From Raphanus sativus (taxonomy: Eukaryota > Streptophyta > Magnoliopsida > Brassicales > Brassicaceae): DNA of 64,000 nt. The stretch's first letter is position 1. Each line of letters begins with the position of its first letter. The stretch lies in the NCBI RefSeq assembly GCF_000801105.2, contig NC_079515.1:14508001-14572000 (forward strand), in the 5' to 3' direction. The translations under genes were made by a program, and so were the position numbers. Shown piece after piece: positions 33,609-45,277 of the stretch. Under the pieces are notes generated by a model, which saw nothing but the letters and a program-made list of their open reading frames with translations, was not told the origin of the DNA and did no database searches.

Positions 33609-35096
33609 TCCTTTACTTGTCCTCAAGTGAACTTTCTAGGACTCATAGGGGAAGAGGTTTGAAAGTGGGAGCTCATAGCCAAGAGAAACACACAAGCACT
33701 CGCTTCAACATAAGAATTCAGCACAAGCACACTCTCCTTTATTATCCTCTAGCTTCTTTAGGCCTATCTTAACTCAACATTATTCATTCACACATTCAGC
33801 TTAGCCAACTCTCACATTCATTAAGCAATACAACAAGTGAGCTCTATGCAAATGGTCAATTGGTCCAAGTCATTTGGGTAAGGGAAGGCTTTTTGTTCTA
33901 GTGATCAAGGGGTTCAAAGCTCATTATCTTCAAGGGGGTTCACTCTCAAAACAAGTAGCCTTGACATTGCACATAATATATCTAAGAAAGGGATCAACTA
34001 ATGCATACAATGCTCAATCCTCATTGTTCTACCCTTTTTCAAACATACAAGTGACTCAATTATTCCCAAAGTTACACCCCACTCACATCTCTCACCCAAA
34101 AATTTCAAGAACAAAACCACAAACTCTTCAATCAAGGGAAATATCTAAACTCTTAAAACACAACCTCTTAGCTCATTCACACTTTGCTAGCCCCCTTTCT
34201 TTATTCTCTTCTCTTTTTTTTTATTTTTTTTTTTATTTTGCTGCTTTCTTATTTTTTTTTTTATTTTGGGGGCCAAGACTTTCACAATTTGAGCTAGAGG
34301 TTTTATACAATTCCCAAAGAGACAGTTAAGCACAAGAGTTCAATCGTTTTCTTTCAACCTTCAAAATCCCAAGTCAAACTTCTCAACACTCACCTCCCCA
34401 CATATAGCTAGACAATAGTGTAATCTAGCAAGAATGAAGACTGAGCATTGTCGTTCCCAATACTCTCAAGATTATGCACATGTAAGACTTTCCGAAAAAG
34501 GCTTCACTCAATCAATCAAATGAAGGCTTAAAAGGAGGAGAGGGTTTTAGGGAGTGGACTGCCACTAGAGATTGTCAAAAAGATTGGCATAAAAGGCGCG
34601 ACAACTCTAGTGTGTATATCCATGACTTAGCACACAAGAGACCATAAGCAAGAAGTTAAGTTCATTCAGTTCATTTAAAGTTGTAGTTGGCTTAAGAGAT
34701 TGAGTTTCAGGGAGAGTTTTCAAGGCACGAAACTTACAAGGTTTTCGAGAGAGGCGCATGAACTAAGCAAGGCTAGACAGTGCTCTCTACAAGGCATTTT
34801 AAATCATTGCTCCCAATGCAAATGAATGCAACCTATATGCTCTAGACTCTCCTAAAAGTGCAAATGATGCAAACTAAATGATTATTTTTTTTTTTTATGC
34901 AAATAGATATGTACAATGCATGGACTCAATGCAGGACCATCAAAGCAAACATGATTAAATACTTGGTACCTCCCCCAAACTTAAGTCACACAGTCTCTGT
35001 GTTATTAAGCTGAGAGAGATACCGAAAATAAATCCTAAAAAAAAAAAAACAACAAAGAAAAGCTAGTGTATACAAGAGAAGGTGACAGAGTACCTC
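33609..35096 (-). other. 3' non-coding region of the young Athila element
   Basis: 1.5 kb between ORF-1 and the PPT, with no gene. It contains poly-T runs (34200-34262) and a second polypurine copy at 34969-34985. Confidence 0.75.
34969..34985 (-). other. Internal polypurine-tract copy
   Basis: Minus strand CTTAAGTTTGGGGGAGG is nearly the same as the terminal PPT 1.37 kb downstream. Confidence 0.6.
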
Positions 35097-36959
35097 CTAT
35101 CGGTAGCGAGTAGAGCCAGATGGCTCGTACTCATCGGTGTCAGGTGGAAACGTGGTGTAGTAGCCGCCTGGCATGGTGCTGTGCTCCTCAAATCGTGGCT
35201 GGCTAGAGATCTCTTCGATCTCGATCTCCTCCTCAGAATCAGCAAGGGAGGGTGATTTGTTGCCCGAGGAAGAGGGGAGGATCGGTGGATTTCTCCAGCG
35301 ACGCTGCTGCTGCCTTTCAGTGAGGGGGAAACCAAGGGCTGAGGGGTTTGGTGGAGGCTGGGGTACAGGGTCGTCTGGGAACTCGAAGTCCGCTCTGCTA
35401 CATCCCGCAAAACCTCCCCTAGTCAAGACATCAGCTATCTTTCTCAAGATCTTGGATGTTGACTTCGCTTTCCTCTTCGCAGTCTTGCTCATTTCCTTAC
35501 ACTTCTTCTTGAGCTTCTCAATCGTCCTATCCTGAGCCTTGTTCCATCTCTGGAGCCTACTGATATGATCGTGGGCGTCGCGAAGGGCACCAGGGGGAAG
35601 GGTTCCGGAGTATGGTGTGAAAGTGTAGCGACGCTGCCCATAGACTGGCTCAGCGTCCTCATCTTCCACTGGCTCAGCTTCTGGCATAGCTCTCCCAATA
35701 GTCTCTTCTGCTTCCGTGCAAGGGCCGATGGGATCAAGGGACCCATGCTCACCAAGGAAAGCACCCGTAGGAATGATGAAGCTGACACCGCAGGGCCCAT
35801 TTATGTTTGTCAGCTCTCTGTTTGGGAGAACTACCTCGGCCTTTTTGCCCTCGATCTTGTAGTAGTATACGTAGTCACCCTTGTATCTCCCACTAAAGTA
35901 AGTGGCTTGCCTCAAGTAAGGAGCATCCAAGAAGATCGGTGCTGTCGCGTCGTTTCCCAACGAGATACCCTTGAACTCAAGTAAGGGAGTGATCAAACTT
36001 CCAATCCCAATCTTTGGTGAGGAGTCACCGGTGGTCCAAGCCCAATCTCTGTAGTGCCGAAGACGTCCCACAAAGAACCTGACCCATCCAACCTCTGAGT
36101 AGAGCTCCATGGAGAAAGGGAGCTGCGCGTGTGTGGCGTAGGGCTGAATGGCTGGGAAGAACAAGTACATGTCTTCATCCGTGATGGTGCCAACTTCCTT
36201 TCGTGGGTAGAAGGTATGGACAAGTAGCCTGTGTAGGTAACACACTGAGGGATGCCTGATATGAGAGTTCTTGTCCTTTCCAGTAGAGCGTTCGTTACCA
36301 CTGATCAGCTTCCAGAGCTTCTGGGGGAGGTTGTCGGTTTTCTCAGGAAAGGAGTACTGCAAATCTGGAAAACCCATCACTCTCTCGATTTCTTTGAAGC
36401 TCATGGTGTAGCTTCTCCCATGCACTGTGAATGCGATCTTTCCCCATCCTTCCCTTGCGTGCTTGGTTTTGTGAACAGTGACGAATAGGGAGGAGAGAAA
36501 CTGGCATGAAACTTCTTTGTAGAGAGGATATGCCATGGTGTAGAGCTTCGGCATCCTCAAATGAACCAGCATTGCCTCGATATCAGCTTCGAGACCCAGC
36601 TGTCGCAGCAACTGGATGTCTGCAAACCTCGTTGGCATCCAAGTCATCTCATTCTTCAGAACGTCATAGAGTTGCTCAACAGTTGGCTTCTTTTCTCTGT
36701 CTCTTTCAACCACAACTCCTTTTCCCTTAGACGTTTTAGCTTTCTTTGCTGGAGCAGGTTCATCTGCACTTTCATAATCGCTCTCTTCAATCTCCGGAAC
36801 TGCTACACTCTTTCCCGCTCTCTTCTCCGCTGCCAACTTTTTCTTTTCAGCTGCTGTAGCTTGTCTCTGTGTCAGCTGTGTTCCCGAGCCAGATGCGGGT
36901 GCTTTCCCTCGAGCGGCTTGCTCTTTAATCTCTTTCGCCGTCTTGCTTGTCTTAGTCAT
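35097..36959 (-). CDS. ATHILA ORF-1 type protein, intact 620 aa
   Basis: Uninterrupted from ATG 36959 to the stop at 35097. It lies after integrase, the envelope-like position of Athila elements. Residues 1 to about 105 are basic and disordered with a nuclear-localisation-like run (PAKKAKTSKGKG). About 105-420 is a globular region resembling the ATHILA ORF-1/plant transposon protein family (WMPTRFADIQLLRQLGLE, FKEIERVMGFPD, VCYLHRLLVHTFY). About 455-510 is a charged coiled coil, and the tail is acidic and Pro-rich. No signal peptide or transmembrane helix is evident, so an envelope role is unlikely from sequence. The start was chosen at the MTKTSK methionine because upstream codons lack the composition of the rest. 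It is the only intact gene of the element, although gag-pol is broken. Its function is unknown in the literature I recall. Confidence 0.85.
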   Translation of the reverse strand: MTKTSKTAKEIKEQAARGKAPASGSGTQLTQRQATAAEKKKLAAEKRAGKSVAVPEIEESDYESADEPAPAKKAKTSKGKGVVVERDREKKPTVEQLYDVLKNEMTWMPTRFADIQLLRQLGLEADIEAMLVHLRMPKLYTMAYPLYKEVSCQFLSSLFVTVHKTKHAREGWGKIAFTVHGRSYTMSFKEIERVMGFPDLQYSFPEKTDNLPQKLWKLISGNERSTGKDKNSHIRHPSVCYLHRLLVHTFYPRKEVGTITDEDMYLFFPAIQPYATHAQLPFSMELYSEVGWVRFFVGRLRHYRDWAWTTGDSSPKIGIGSLITPLLEFKGISLGNDATAPIFLDAPYLRQATYFSGRYKGDYVYYYKIEGKKAEVVLPNRELTNINGPCGVSFIIPTGAFLGEHGSLDPIGPCTEAEETIGRAMPEAEPVEDEDAEPVYGQRRYTFTPYSGTLPPGALRDAHDHISRLQRWNKAQDRTIEKLKKKCKEMSKTAKRKAKSTSKILRKIADVLTRGGFAGCSRADFEFPDDPVPQPPPNPSALGFPLTERQQQRRWRNPPILPSSSGNKSPSLADSEEEIEIEEISSQPRFEEHSTMPGGYYTTFPPDTDEYEPSGSTRYR

Positions 36960-37634
36960 TGTACCTAAACACAAGATAAACTTGGAGAGGAGTAAGTTGA
37001 ATGAAGCAAGAATCACACTTTTCAAAATCTCAATAGATGAAAGTTAAGATGAACAAAGTGATTCTAGAGTCAAAAGAGTTTCAGCTCAAACTTCTAAACA
37101 ACTTATCAAGCAAATCCAACCACAAACACACTCAATTAGGACCCAATTCGACAATCCCCAAAAACCATGAACCCTAATTTGCAAAAGTTCAAATTCAACT
37201 CAATTTCACCATGGAATCAACAACCCAACTTAATATATAAGCTTTCCCTAGTCTATTTCACCACAATCAAGCAAGAAAAAGTCCAAATTTTGATTTTGAA
37301 AATCTAGGGTTCATGGACTTACGAAATTGGTTTCAAGAACACAATACCTTGCTTTGGATGGATGGAAAAGGTGAATAGGTGTGGGGAATTAGACTACAGG
37401 GGCGAAAGCTTGGATGTGAGTGAAAGAATGAGGTGATTTGGTGAAGATTTGAGTGAGATATGGGGTTTGGAGTGGTGAGAGCTTGAGAGAGTTTGTGAAT
37501 TTGGTGAGGGATGAGAGTGAGGGAGAAGATGTCGATGGGGGGGGAAGTTGGGTAGGTCTAGGGTCGGGTGGTCCGGTTAGGGTGGTTAGGGTCGGTTCAA
37601 TTAGAGTGAACCGGGTTTTCAGATTAGAGAACTT

Positions 37635-37875
37635 ACCTGACCGGAGGCCACAGCGACCGACCAGACCCGTTTTATGAGGTCGCTCCGGAAAGACGAGCGA
37701 CCGGCTCGAGCCGCTGGGTGGGAGTCGCTGCGGGATGGAGCGACTGGGAGACCCGCTGGGAAGCCTCGCTGTTGATGCTCGAAAATAACGAGCGACCGGC
37801 CCTGGTCGCTAGGGGTGAGTCGCTGCGGGCTGGAGCGGCCAGTGCTACCCGCTGCCCCTTGGTCGCTCTGCACCT
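37635..37875. repeat. GTCGCT/AGCGAC motif array upstream of ORF-1
   Basis: The same motif family as in the LTRs (GGTCGCTCC, GAGCGACCGG, GAGTCGCTGCGGG, GACCCGCTG). It lies between the integrase and ORF-1 genes, about 700 bp before the ORF-1 start. A T-run of about 24 (37891-37914) is next to it. Confidence 0.85.
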
Positions 37876-38041
37876 GCGACACTGTTCACTCTTTTTTTTT
37901 TTTTTTTTTTTTTTAAAGATCAAAACAAGATAAAAAAAATAAAAACAAGTTTAGAAATGCAATATATGCAAGGATAGACATGGGACTTCCTCCCAAGTGA
38001 GCTTGTTTAAAGTCTCTAGCTTGACTTTACCTCCTTCCGGG

Positions 38042-39037
38042 TTAGGCCGGGGTGGGATCAGAAAGTGGAGTTGAGACTCCATCTTCCTTTGGTGCTGTGG
38101 CCATGTAGAGCTTAACTCTTTGCCCGTTGACTGTGAAGTCTCTTCCATCAGTACCCCACAAAACAATAGCCCCATAAGGTCTGATCTCCTTGATCTTTAA
38201 TGGACCGGACCACCTTGACTTGAGCTTTCCTGGGAACAACTTCAGCCTAGAGTTGTAAAGAAGAACTTGGTCTCCTTCCTTGAACTCTCTTTTCAGAATG
38301 CTCTTGTCATGGAAGGCTTTGGTCTTTTCCTTGTAGATCCTTGAATTCTCAAAAGCATCCATCCTTATCTCATCAAGTTCATGGAGCTGAAAAAGTCTCT
38401 TTTCCTTGGCACTCTTGATGTCAAAGTTCAGCAACTTCACTGCCCATAGTGCCTTGTACTCAAGCTCCACTGGTAGATAACAAGACTTCCCATAGACAAG
38501 GTTGAAAGGTGTGGTTCCCAAGGGTGTCTTGTAAGCTGTCCTATAAGTCCAAAGTGCATCATCAAGTTTAGTAGACCAATCCTTCCTTGTAATCCCCACA
38601 ATCTTCTCCAAAATGGACTTGATCTCTCTGTTAGAAACCTCAACCTGACCACTTGTCTGAGGATGGTAAGGAGTTGCTACCTTGTGCTTCACACCCTTCT
38701 TCTTGAGAAGCCCTTCAATCAGTTTGTTAATGAAGTGGGAGCCTCCATCACTGATCACAACCCTTGGAACTCCAAACCTTGGGAAGATGACACTCTTGAA
38801 CATCTTGGTTACCACCTTGGCATCATTGGTGGGGCTTGCTATGGCTTCCACCCATTTTGAAACATAATCAACAGCCACAAGGATGTATTTGTTGCCATGA
38901 GATGATGGGAATGGTCCCATGAAGTCAATACCCCACACGTCAAACACTTCAACTTCAAGGATGGGATTCTGAGGCATTTCATTCCTCTTGGTAATGTTTC
39001 CTCTTCTTTGGCATGAATCACACCTCAAAACAAAATC
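38042..39037 (-). pseudogene. Integrase (gag-pol part), cut off by an upstream stop
   Basis: In the same frame as RT but separated by a TAA at 39038-39040, where relatives have Gln. The zinc-finger cysteines (CDSCQRRGN) and the catalytic triad are present: with numbering from the methionine at 39028 they are D35 (WGIDFMGPF), D94 (ISDGGSHF) and E130 ([10 protein letters not shown]), with the exact D-35-E spacing. The C-terminus contains the [17 protein letters not shown] block typical of Ty3/gypsy integrases. The domain itself looks functional; only the polyprotein is interrupted. Confidence 0.9.
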
Positions 39038-40605
39038 TTATGTATCCTTGAACATGTGTGGCCACCAGAATCCTGCTTGTAGCACTTTTGCAACAGTCTT
39101 GAAGGTGGCAAAGTGACCTCCATAAGATGATCCATGACAGTGTGTAAGGATCCCTTCAACTTCTTCATTGGCAACCACTCTTCTGTAGAGCTGATCCTTG
39201 CAGAGAATGTAGAGGTAAGGCTCGTCCCAATAGTATCTCTTCACATCCTTGAAGAACTTCTTCTTGGCATAGCCCACAAGATTCAAAGGTTCTTTTCCTG
39301 TGGCTAAGTAGTTCACCAAATCAGCATACCAAGGTTCCTTCTCTTCAGTAGCTTTAACCTCTTCAAGCTTTCTACCAGTCTCACAAGCTGCCATCACTGC
39401 TCCAATAGCCATGATCTGCTCTTCTGGAAGTCCCTCATCAATAGGAACACCACATTCTATTTTCAGTCTAGACAAGTGATCAGCTACACCATTTTCAACT
39501 CCAGGCTTGTCTCTAATCTCCAAATCAAACTCTTGGAGCAAAAGGATCCATCTCAGAAGCCTCGGTTTTGCATCCTTCTTGGCCAAAAGGTGTCTCAAAG
39601 CTGCATGATCTGTGTAGACAATGACTTTAGACCCCACCAAATAGCTCCTGAACTTCTCAAATGCAAATACAATGGCTAGCATCTCTTTCTCTGTTGTGGT
39701 ATACTTCATCTGAGCATCATTCAAGGTTTGGCTCGCATAGTAGATCACATGAGTCTTGCCATCTTTCTTCTGGCCCAAAACAGCTCCCACAGCATAGTCA
39801 CTAGCATCACACATGATCTCAAAGGGTAGACTCCAATCTGGTGGCTGGACAATGGGAGCATTTACAAGCTCATTCTTCAACTTCTTGAAAGCTTCTAGAC
39901 ATTCCTTACCAAAGAGAAAGATCTCTTCCTTGCATAACAGTCTAGTGAGTGGCCTGGCGATCTTGGAGAAGTCCTGAATGAACCTTCTATAGAAACCAGC
40001 ATGCCCCAAGAAGCTCCTGATGTCTTTCACTGTCTTTGGTGGAGCCAAACTGACCATCACATCAATCTTTGCTTTGTCCACCTCAATCCCCTTCTCTGAT
40101 ATCTTGTGTCCAAGAACAATTCCTTCCTTAACCATGAAGTGACACTTCTCCCAGTTGAGCACAAGATTGGTGTCTTCACATCTCTGTAGGACCCTGCACA
40201 AATTAGACAAACAAGCAGAAAACGAAGATCCGTAGACAGAGAAGTCATCCATAAACACCTCTACAACATCTTCAATAAGATCAGAGAAAATCGACATCAT
40301 GCACCTTTGAAAGGTGGCTGGAGCATTGCACAGCCCAAATGGCATCCTTCGATAAGCAAAGGTACCATAGGGGCATGTGAATGTCGTTTTCTCTTGATCA
40401 TTGGGATGTATGGGTATTTGGAAGAACCCTGAATACCCGTCAAGAAAACAATAGAATGGATGATTTGCAAGTCTCTCAAGCATCTGATCAATAAATGGCA
40501 ATGGAAAATGATCCTTTCTAGATGCAGAGTTCAGTTTTCGGTAATCAATGCACATTCTATGTCCTGTGATGGTTCTTGTGGGTATTAGTTCATCCTTATC
40601 ATTTT
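39038..40605 (-). pseudogene. Reverse transcriptase-RNaseH (gag-pol part)
   Basis: Open to 39038. RT blocks (numbered from the frame start at 40657) include FLDGYSGF (71-78), MPFGL (105-109) and the catalytic FMDD (135-138). RNaseH follows with [32 protein letters not shown] and [12 protein letters not shown]. The integrase zinc-binding His residues are near the end ([12 protein letters not shown]). It enters out of frame from protease because one A is missing near 40604-40608 (GTGAAAATGAT where relatives have one more A). Confidence 0.9.
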
Positions 40606-42195
40606 CACCACAGTGATCCCACCCTTCTTTGGAACCACATGCACAGGAGATACCCATTTAGAATCTGAAATAGGGTAAATCACACCAGCATCTAAGAGTT
40701 TAAGAATCTCCTTCTTTACAACATCCTTCAGGTTAGGATTTAACCTTCTTTGATGCTCGATAGAAGTCATTGATTCATCCTCAAGATGTATCCTATGCAT
40801 GCACAAAGTGGGTGAGATCCCTTTGATATCATCAAGGGAGTAACCTATTGCTTTTCTAAACCTTTTAAGTGTTTTTAAAAGTTCAGCAAGCTCAGGTTCA
40901 GTAAGTTCACTACTCACAATGACAGGATAGGTGTCATTAGGGCCAAGGAATGCATACCTTACACCATGGGGAAGTGGCTTGAGCTCCACCTTGGGTGCCT
41001 TAAGCTCGCTCCAGTCATCTTGCTGGGTGTTCTCTTGTTGAGTCACTGAAGCTACTTGATGGACCACTTGTGGCAGCTCTTCGTACTGATCCTTACTCTC
41101 AAACCCTTTGTGTGAATCCAGCATCATCCCATAGGTTGTACTCTCCAGGTTCTCAATCACTTCAGCCCCTTTTTCCACTGTCAAAGCCAGCTGTAGAGGA
41201 TCTTCTAGAGATAGCTCTTCAAGAAGTTCATCAGCCAGAGCATCCATCTCTTCAATGTAGAAGATTTGCCCTTGCACAGTTGGTTTCTTCATAACCTCCT
41301 TGATGTCAAAGTGGAGAATGTGCCTTTTACCCAAGTGGAGATCAATCTTGCCTTCCTTCACATTCACAATAGCTCCAGCTGTAGCTAAGAAAGGTCTCCC
41401 AAGGATTAAGGGATCTTGAGCTTCTTCACCCATCTCAAGTACCACAAAATCTGTAGGGATTTCACAGTTTCCGACCATAAGAGGGAGGTCTTCCAAGATG
41501 CCAACAGGGTACTTCACTGAACGATCAGCCAACACCAATGAGAGTCTACACTTCTTGTACTGAGTGAAACCAAGCTTCTTTGCAACTGACAAAGGCATCA
41601 AGCTGACACTAGCTCCCAAATCGCAGAGACATCTCTCAAAAACCATAGGTCCAAGTGCACAAGGTAGTGTGAAGCATCCTGGGTCCTCTAGTTTCCTTGG
41701 AACATCAAGCCTCTGAATGATGGCATTACACTCATGAGTGAGAATCATCATACCCTGCATCTCCTTCTTCTTTGCAGCTACATCATCTTTTAGAAACTTG
41801 CTGTATTGAGGAACCAGCATGAAAGCATCAATGATGGGCATTGTGATCTGAACTTCACTCATCTGCTTCTCAAACAGGGCTTTGTACTTCTCCAGCAGCT
41901 GCTTCTTGAACCTTCCAGGAAATGGAAGTTTGGGCTCATAAGGAGGGGGAACAAAAGGATTCTCAGTTGCTGGAGCAGCAGCTTGACCATCTTTCACTGT
42001 TTGCTTTTCTTCTCCCACCTTTCCTTTGCCTTTGGCTTCCACAATCTTCTCTAAGATCTCATCATTGATCTTCTCATCCACAATCACAACCTCATCATCA
42101 ATGTTGATGGCTACCCCCCCACCTTGTTTCTCAGCATCCTTGGTGAGAGTTGGAGGAGGCAACTGCTTGCCACTCCTAAGGGTAACAGCCTTCAT
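40606..42195 (-). pseudogene. Protease and start of RT (gag-pol part)
   Basis: Open from MKAVTLRSGKQLPP (42195). An acidic spacer, then the retropepsin with active site CDLGASVSLM (Asp at residue 192) and LILGRPFLATAGA. The linker [20 protein letters not shown] leads into RT, where the frame is lost by a one-base deletion. Catalytic residues are intact. Confidence 0.9.
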
Positions 42196-43718
42196 TGTTT
42201 CCTTGGGGTTTTGCTCAGGTTTTCCAGGTAGAGAACCCTGCTGGCGGTTTTGGTAGTAGTCAAAGAAGCAAACTGGTTCTCCAAGGCCTTGAACTTGTTG
42301 TTAAGCTCATTGTAGCTACCATCAATCTTGTTGTGGAGATTCTTCAGCTCATATCCAACATGCTTTTCACTTCTAGTTTGAGACTCCAAGATTTGTTTCA
42401 GTAGAATATCTGTGCTGCTGGTCTGAGGAGCAGAACTAGAAGGATGAGCTTGCTGCTAAGAAGATTGGTTTCCTTTGTGAGGGAAACCAGGAGGAGGATT
42501 CTGCTGAGGCTGAGAGTTGCTTTGCTGGTTGTTCCTAGGCTGGTAACCATTCTGCTGGTTGTTTGGGTAAGATCGCTGTTGGTAGTTGTTGTACTGAAAA
42601 TTGGGCTCCTTCTTGTACCAACTACCATTGTTGTTGATGAAACATAGCTCTTCTTGACCTTCCAAACCTTCAACTTCATTAGCACCAGGAGGTGCTTCTT
42701 GGGCTGGGTTACCAACGAAGTTCAGCTGCTCTTGTGTAGCCTTATCAGCAATCAGAATGTCGATCTTATCCTGCAAAGCCTTTAACTCTTTCCTCGTCTG
42801 CTTATCATCAGTTCTGTCTCCTCTGTCATGGTCTCCACTGTAGACTGCGTCACTCTTCACCATGTTGTCAACCAGCTCCTCTGCATCTGCTTCAGTTCTC
42901 CCCAAGAAGAACCCATTACTTGCAGTATCCAATCTGGACCTGTACTTAGGAAGTGCACCCCTGTAGAAAGTGCTCAGCAAGCTCTCTTTGGAGAAACCAT
43001 GGTGTGGACACTGAGCTTGGTAGCCCTTGAATCTCTCCCAAGCTTCACTGAAGCCTTCCAAGTTCTTCTGCTGGAAACTGGATATCTCGTTTCTTAGCTT
43101 AGCAGTTCTTGAAGTAGAGAAGAACTTCTCCAAGAATGCTCTCTTGCAGTCATCCCAGGTGGCGATGGAGTCGCTAGGTAGAGACTTCTCCCACTGACGT
43201 GCCTTATCTCCCAGAGAGAAAGGGAATAGCTTGAGTTTGAAAGCATCTTCAGACACACCATTGGTCTTTGACAAACCACATTAGCTGTCAAACTTGTCCA
43301 AGTGATCAAATGGGTCTTCTACAGCCAAGCCATGATACTTGTTGTTCTCGATCACGTTGAGGAGTCCTGGTTTGACCTCAAAGTTGTTAGCCTCCACAGC
43401 TGGGGCTCTGATGCCAAGCCTATGACCATTGATGTTGGGACGGTCATAGGTGCCAATCGGTCGAGCAGGTCGCGGAGGATGCTGAGGGTTAACCCCTTGA
43501 CCGTTTGCAGGTGGATCCATATCGATGTCCTGCTGAGCTCTTCTCTGTCTTGATATACCCCTTTCAAGTGCTCTGATGTCAGGTACAAGTGGAACTAGGT
43601 CTGATGTGCCCTTGCTCCTCAAGTTCATACACCTGAAAGTAAAAGAGGGATGAAAATGTAGAATCAGTAAACAGAAAAAGAAAAATGACTTAGTCTCAAG
43701 CAAGTGACTAAATCTCAA
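42196..43718 (-). pseudogene. Gag of the young Athila element, interrupted
   Basis: The likely start is ATG 43628 (MNLRSKGTSDLVPL). The capsid-like retrotransposon gag domain spans about 43330-42850 (DKARQWEKSLPS, CKRAFLEKFFSTSRT, LSTFYRGALPKYRS). In-frame stops occur at 43281-43283 (TAA) and 42456-42458 (TAG). A frameshift near 42240 separates the coiled-coil tail from protease. A Gln/Asn-rich segment (YNNYQQRSYPNNQQ) replaces an obvious zinc knuckle. Confidence 0.9.
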
Positions 43719-43739
43719 TGTTTAAATCAATTCGGAATT

Positions 43740-43756
43740 TGGCAACGGCGCCAATT
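43740..43756 (-). other. Primer-binding site (tRNA-Asp type)
   Basis: Minus strand TTGGCGCCGTTGCC follows the 5' LTR after two bases, the usual Athila-type site. Confidence 0.85.
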
Positions 43757-45277
43757 TGATGCTAGAACTTTCAGAGTTCCTAAAACAAATGTTGTAATAT
43801 AAGTGAAATGTCGAACCAATTCCAAGGGATTCAAAGCACCAAGAATGCAAGTACTTCCTTAATCTAAGTGCAATCGAAGATTTGATGATTTCTAGAACCT
43901 AATAAGCAATAACTTAAACAATAAAAACAGTAAATCAATGAACTTTCTTTTATGAGAAAGGAGAACTCATGGGTATAGGAATTTAGACCTTGGGTGATCA
44001 AGCTTCGAACTAAGGATGGCAACAGTCAATCAAACTAATTAACCTTAAGCTTAGACACAATCTTAAACAAACTCTATGTCTAGATGAATGCTCATTTGCT
44101 AACATATTTCAGACATCAAATGTCTTTGGCTGAATAATATAAAAGCAATCATTAACAAACAAGTCTATTGGCTATCTTAACACCCTTAACAACAAATGTC
44201 TTTGGTAAAGTGTGTTAAGAGCTTAGGAGAGTTGACTCAGACATATCATCGAACACCTTGTGGGTGGGATATGTCTAAAGATCAACTTTTGAGAGGCCAA
44301 CTCAATAGATGCATAACGAATACTCTCCTAGGCAAAGAATAAGGTTTGATTAATACTAAAACATCCTAGAACTAACTTAATCACCCTAAATCTTCCTAAC
44401 CCATGAATTCAATGGTGGATTACTCACTAATGTTCATGATCATTCTTAAACCCATATTGAGTTTCAGATTGATCATAAACAGAGATAAAATAACAGAAAT
44501 CAACAAGAAATAAAATAAGAACAAGAGAATCAATGATCCAAAAGATGAAATCTCCAATAGTTTTTGATGTTTACCAAGTGTAAAAGATAGATTAGCCTCT
44601 GGTGGCTTACACAATACTTAAACTTAGGTTTTAGAACAGAAAAACGTGCATACAAATGACTAAAATGCCCCTGAGAAATGTTTAAGTTCGAGATGAAACG
44701 GGCTCGGAGCGACCAGGAAGGGTCGCTCCACACGGCCGCTGCAAATGAGACGAGCGAGCTGGTCCCCTCGCTGGCTCGGGGTCGCTCCAGGGGACGAGGC
44801 GCAGCGGGTGGAGAGAGCCGCTCCGGTTGGTCGCTGCTGGTAAGACGAGCGAGCAGCACGGGCCGCTGAGGCGGGGTCGCTCCAAGGGGCGAGGTGCAGC
44901 GAGCGGGTGGAGTCGCTCCGCTTGGTCGCTGCAAAGAAGACGAGCGACTGGCTCGACTCGCTGAGGTGAAGCCGCTCCAGGATGATGAAGACGCAGCGGG
45001 TGGTGGGAGTCGCTGGGGTGAGGCCGCTCCAGGTCATGAGGTCGGAGCGACTGACGGGACCCGCTGCACTGAGGTCGCTGTGGCTTTAGTCGTCTCTAAG
45101 TCACTCCTTTTGCCTCTTTTGAGTCCCCAATGCATCCCAAATGATCCATGTGGTACTCCAACACCTGATAAAGACTTATGTATGCAAAATGCAACCTAAA
45201 CATGCCTAAAACCTAATCTAGATGATCAAAATGCATGCGAATATGAAGATAAAACAATGGAAATATGCAAGACATTA
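43757..45277 (-). repeat. 5' LTR of the young Athila element
   Basis: 1521 bp, identical to the other LTR except at three seen positions. Its outer end reads CATTA instead of CATCA, so the terminal CA has one change one base inside. The GTCGCT array is at 44694-45096. Confidence 0.95.
44694..45096. repeat. GTCGCT/AGCGAC motif array in the 5' LTR
   Basis: The same array as in the other LTR, with one difference (44922). Being in the LTR, it would lie near the element's own promoter. Confidence 0.85.

Larger units (their letters stand above)
32073..45277 (-). mobile_element. Full-length, very young Athila-lineage LTR retrotransposon
   Basis: 13,205 bp. The 1521-bp LTRs (32073-33593 and 43757-45277) differ at only three positions that I could see (32649/44333, 33238/44922, 33592/45276) and have no indels. 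A perfect ATTTA target duplication flanks it (32068-32072, 45278-45282). Minus-strand order: LTR, PBS, gag, protease, RT-RNaseH, integrase, motif array, ATHILA ORF-1 type gene, internal PPT, terminal PPT, LTR. The gag-pol region has at least three in-frame stops and two frameshifts, while ORF-1 is intact. At 0.2% LTR difference the insertion is recent (order of 0.1 million years at commonly used plant LTR rates). Confidence 0.95.

Noticed and set aside
33874..34329. 151-codon plus-strand frame
   Set aside because: Antisense within the 3' non-coding region of the young Athila element, ending in a poly-T-encoded Phe run.
35097..36959. Envelope glycoprotein in the young Athila element
   Set aside because: The position is envelope-like, but no signal peptide, transmembrane helix or glycoprotein Cys pattern is visible. 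Called ATHILA ORF-1 type of unknown function instead.
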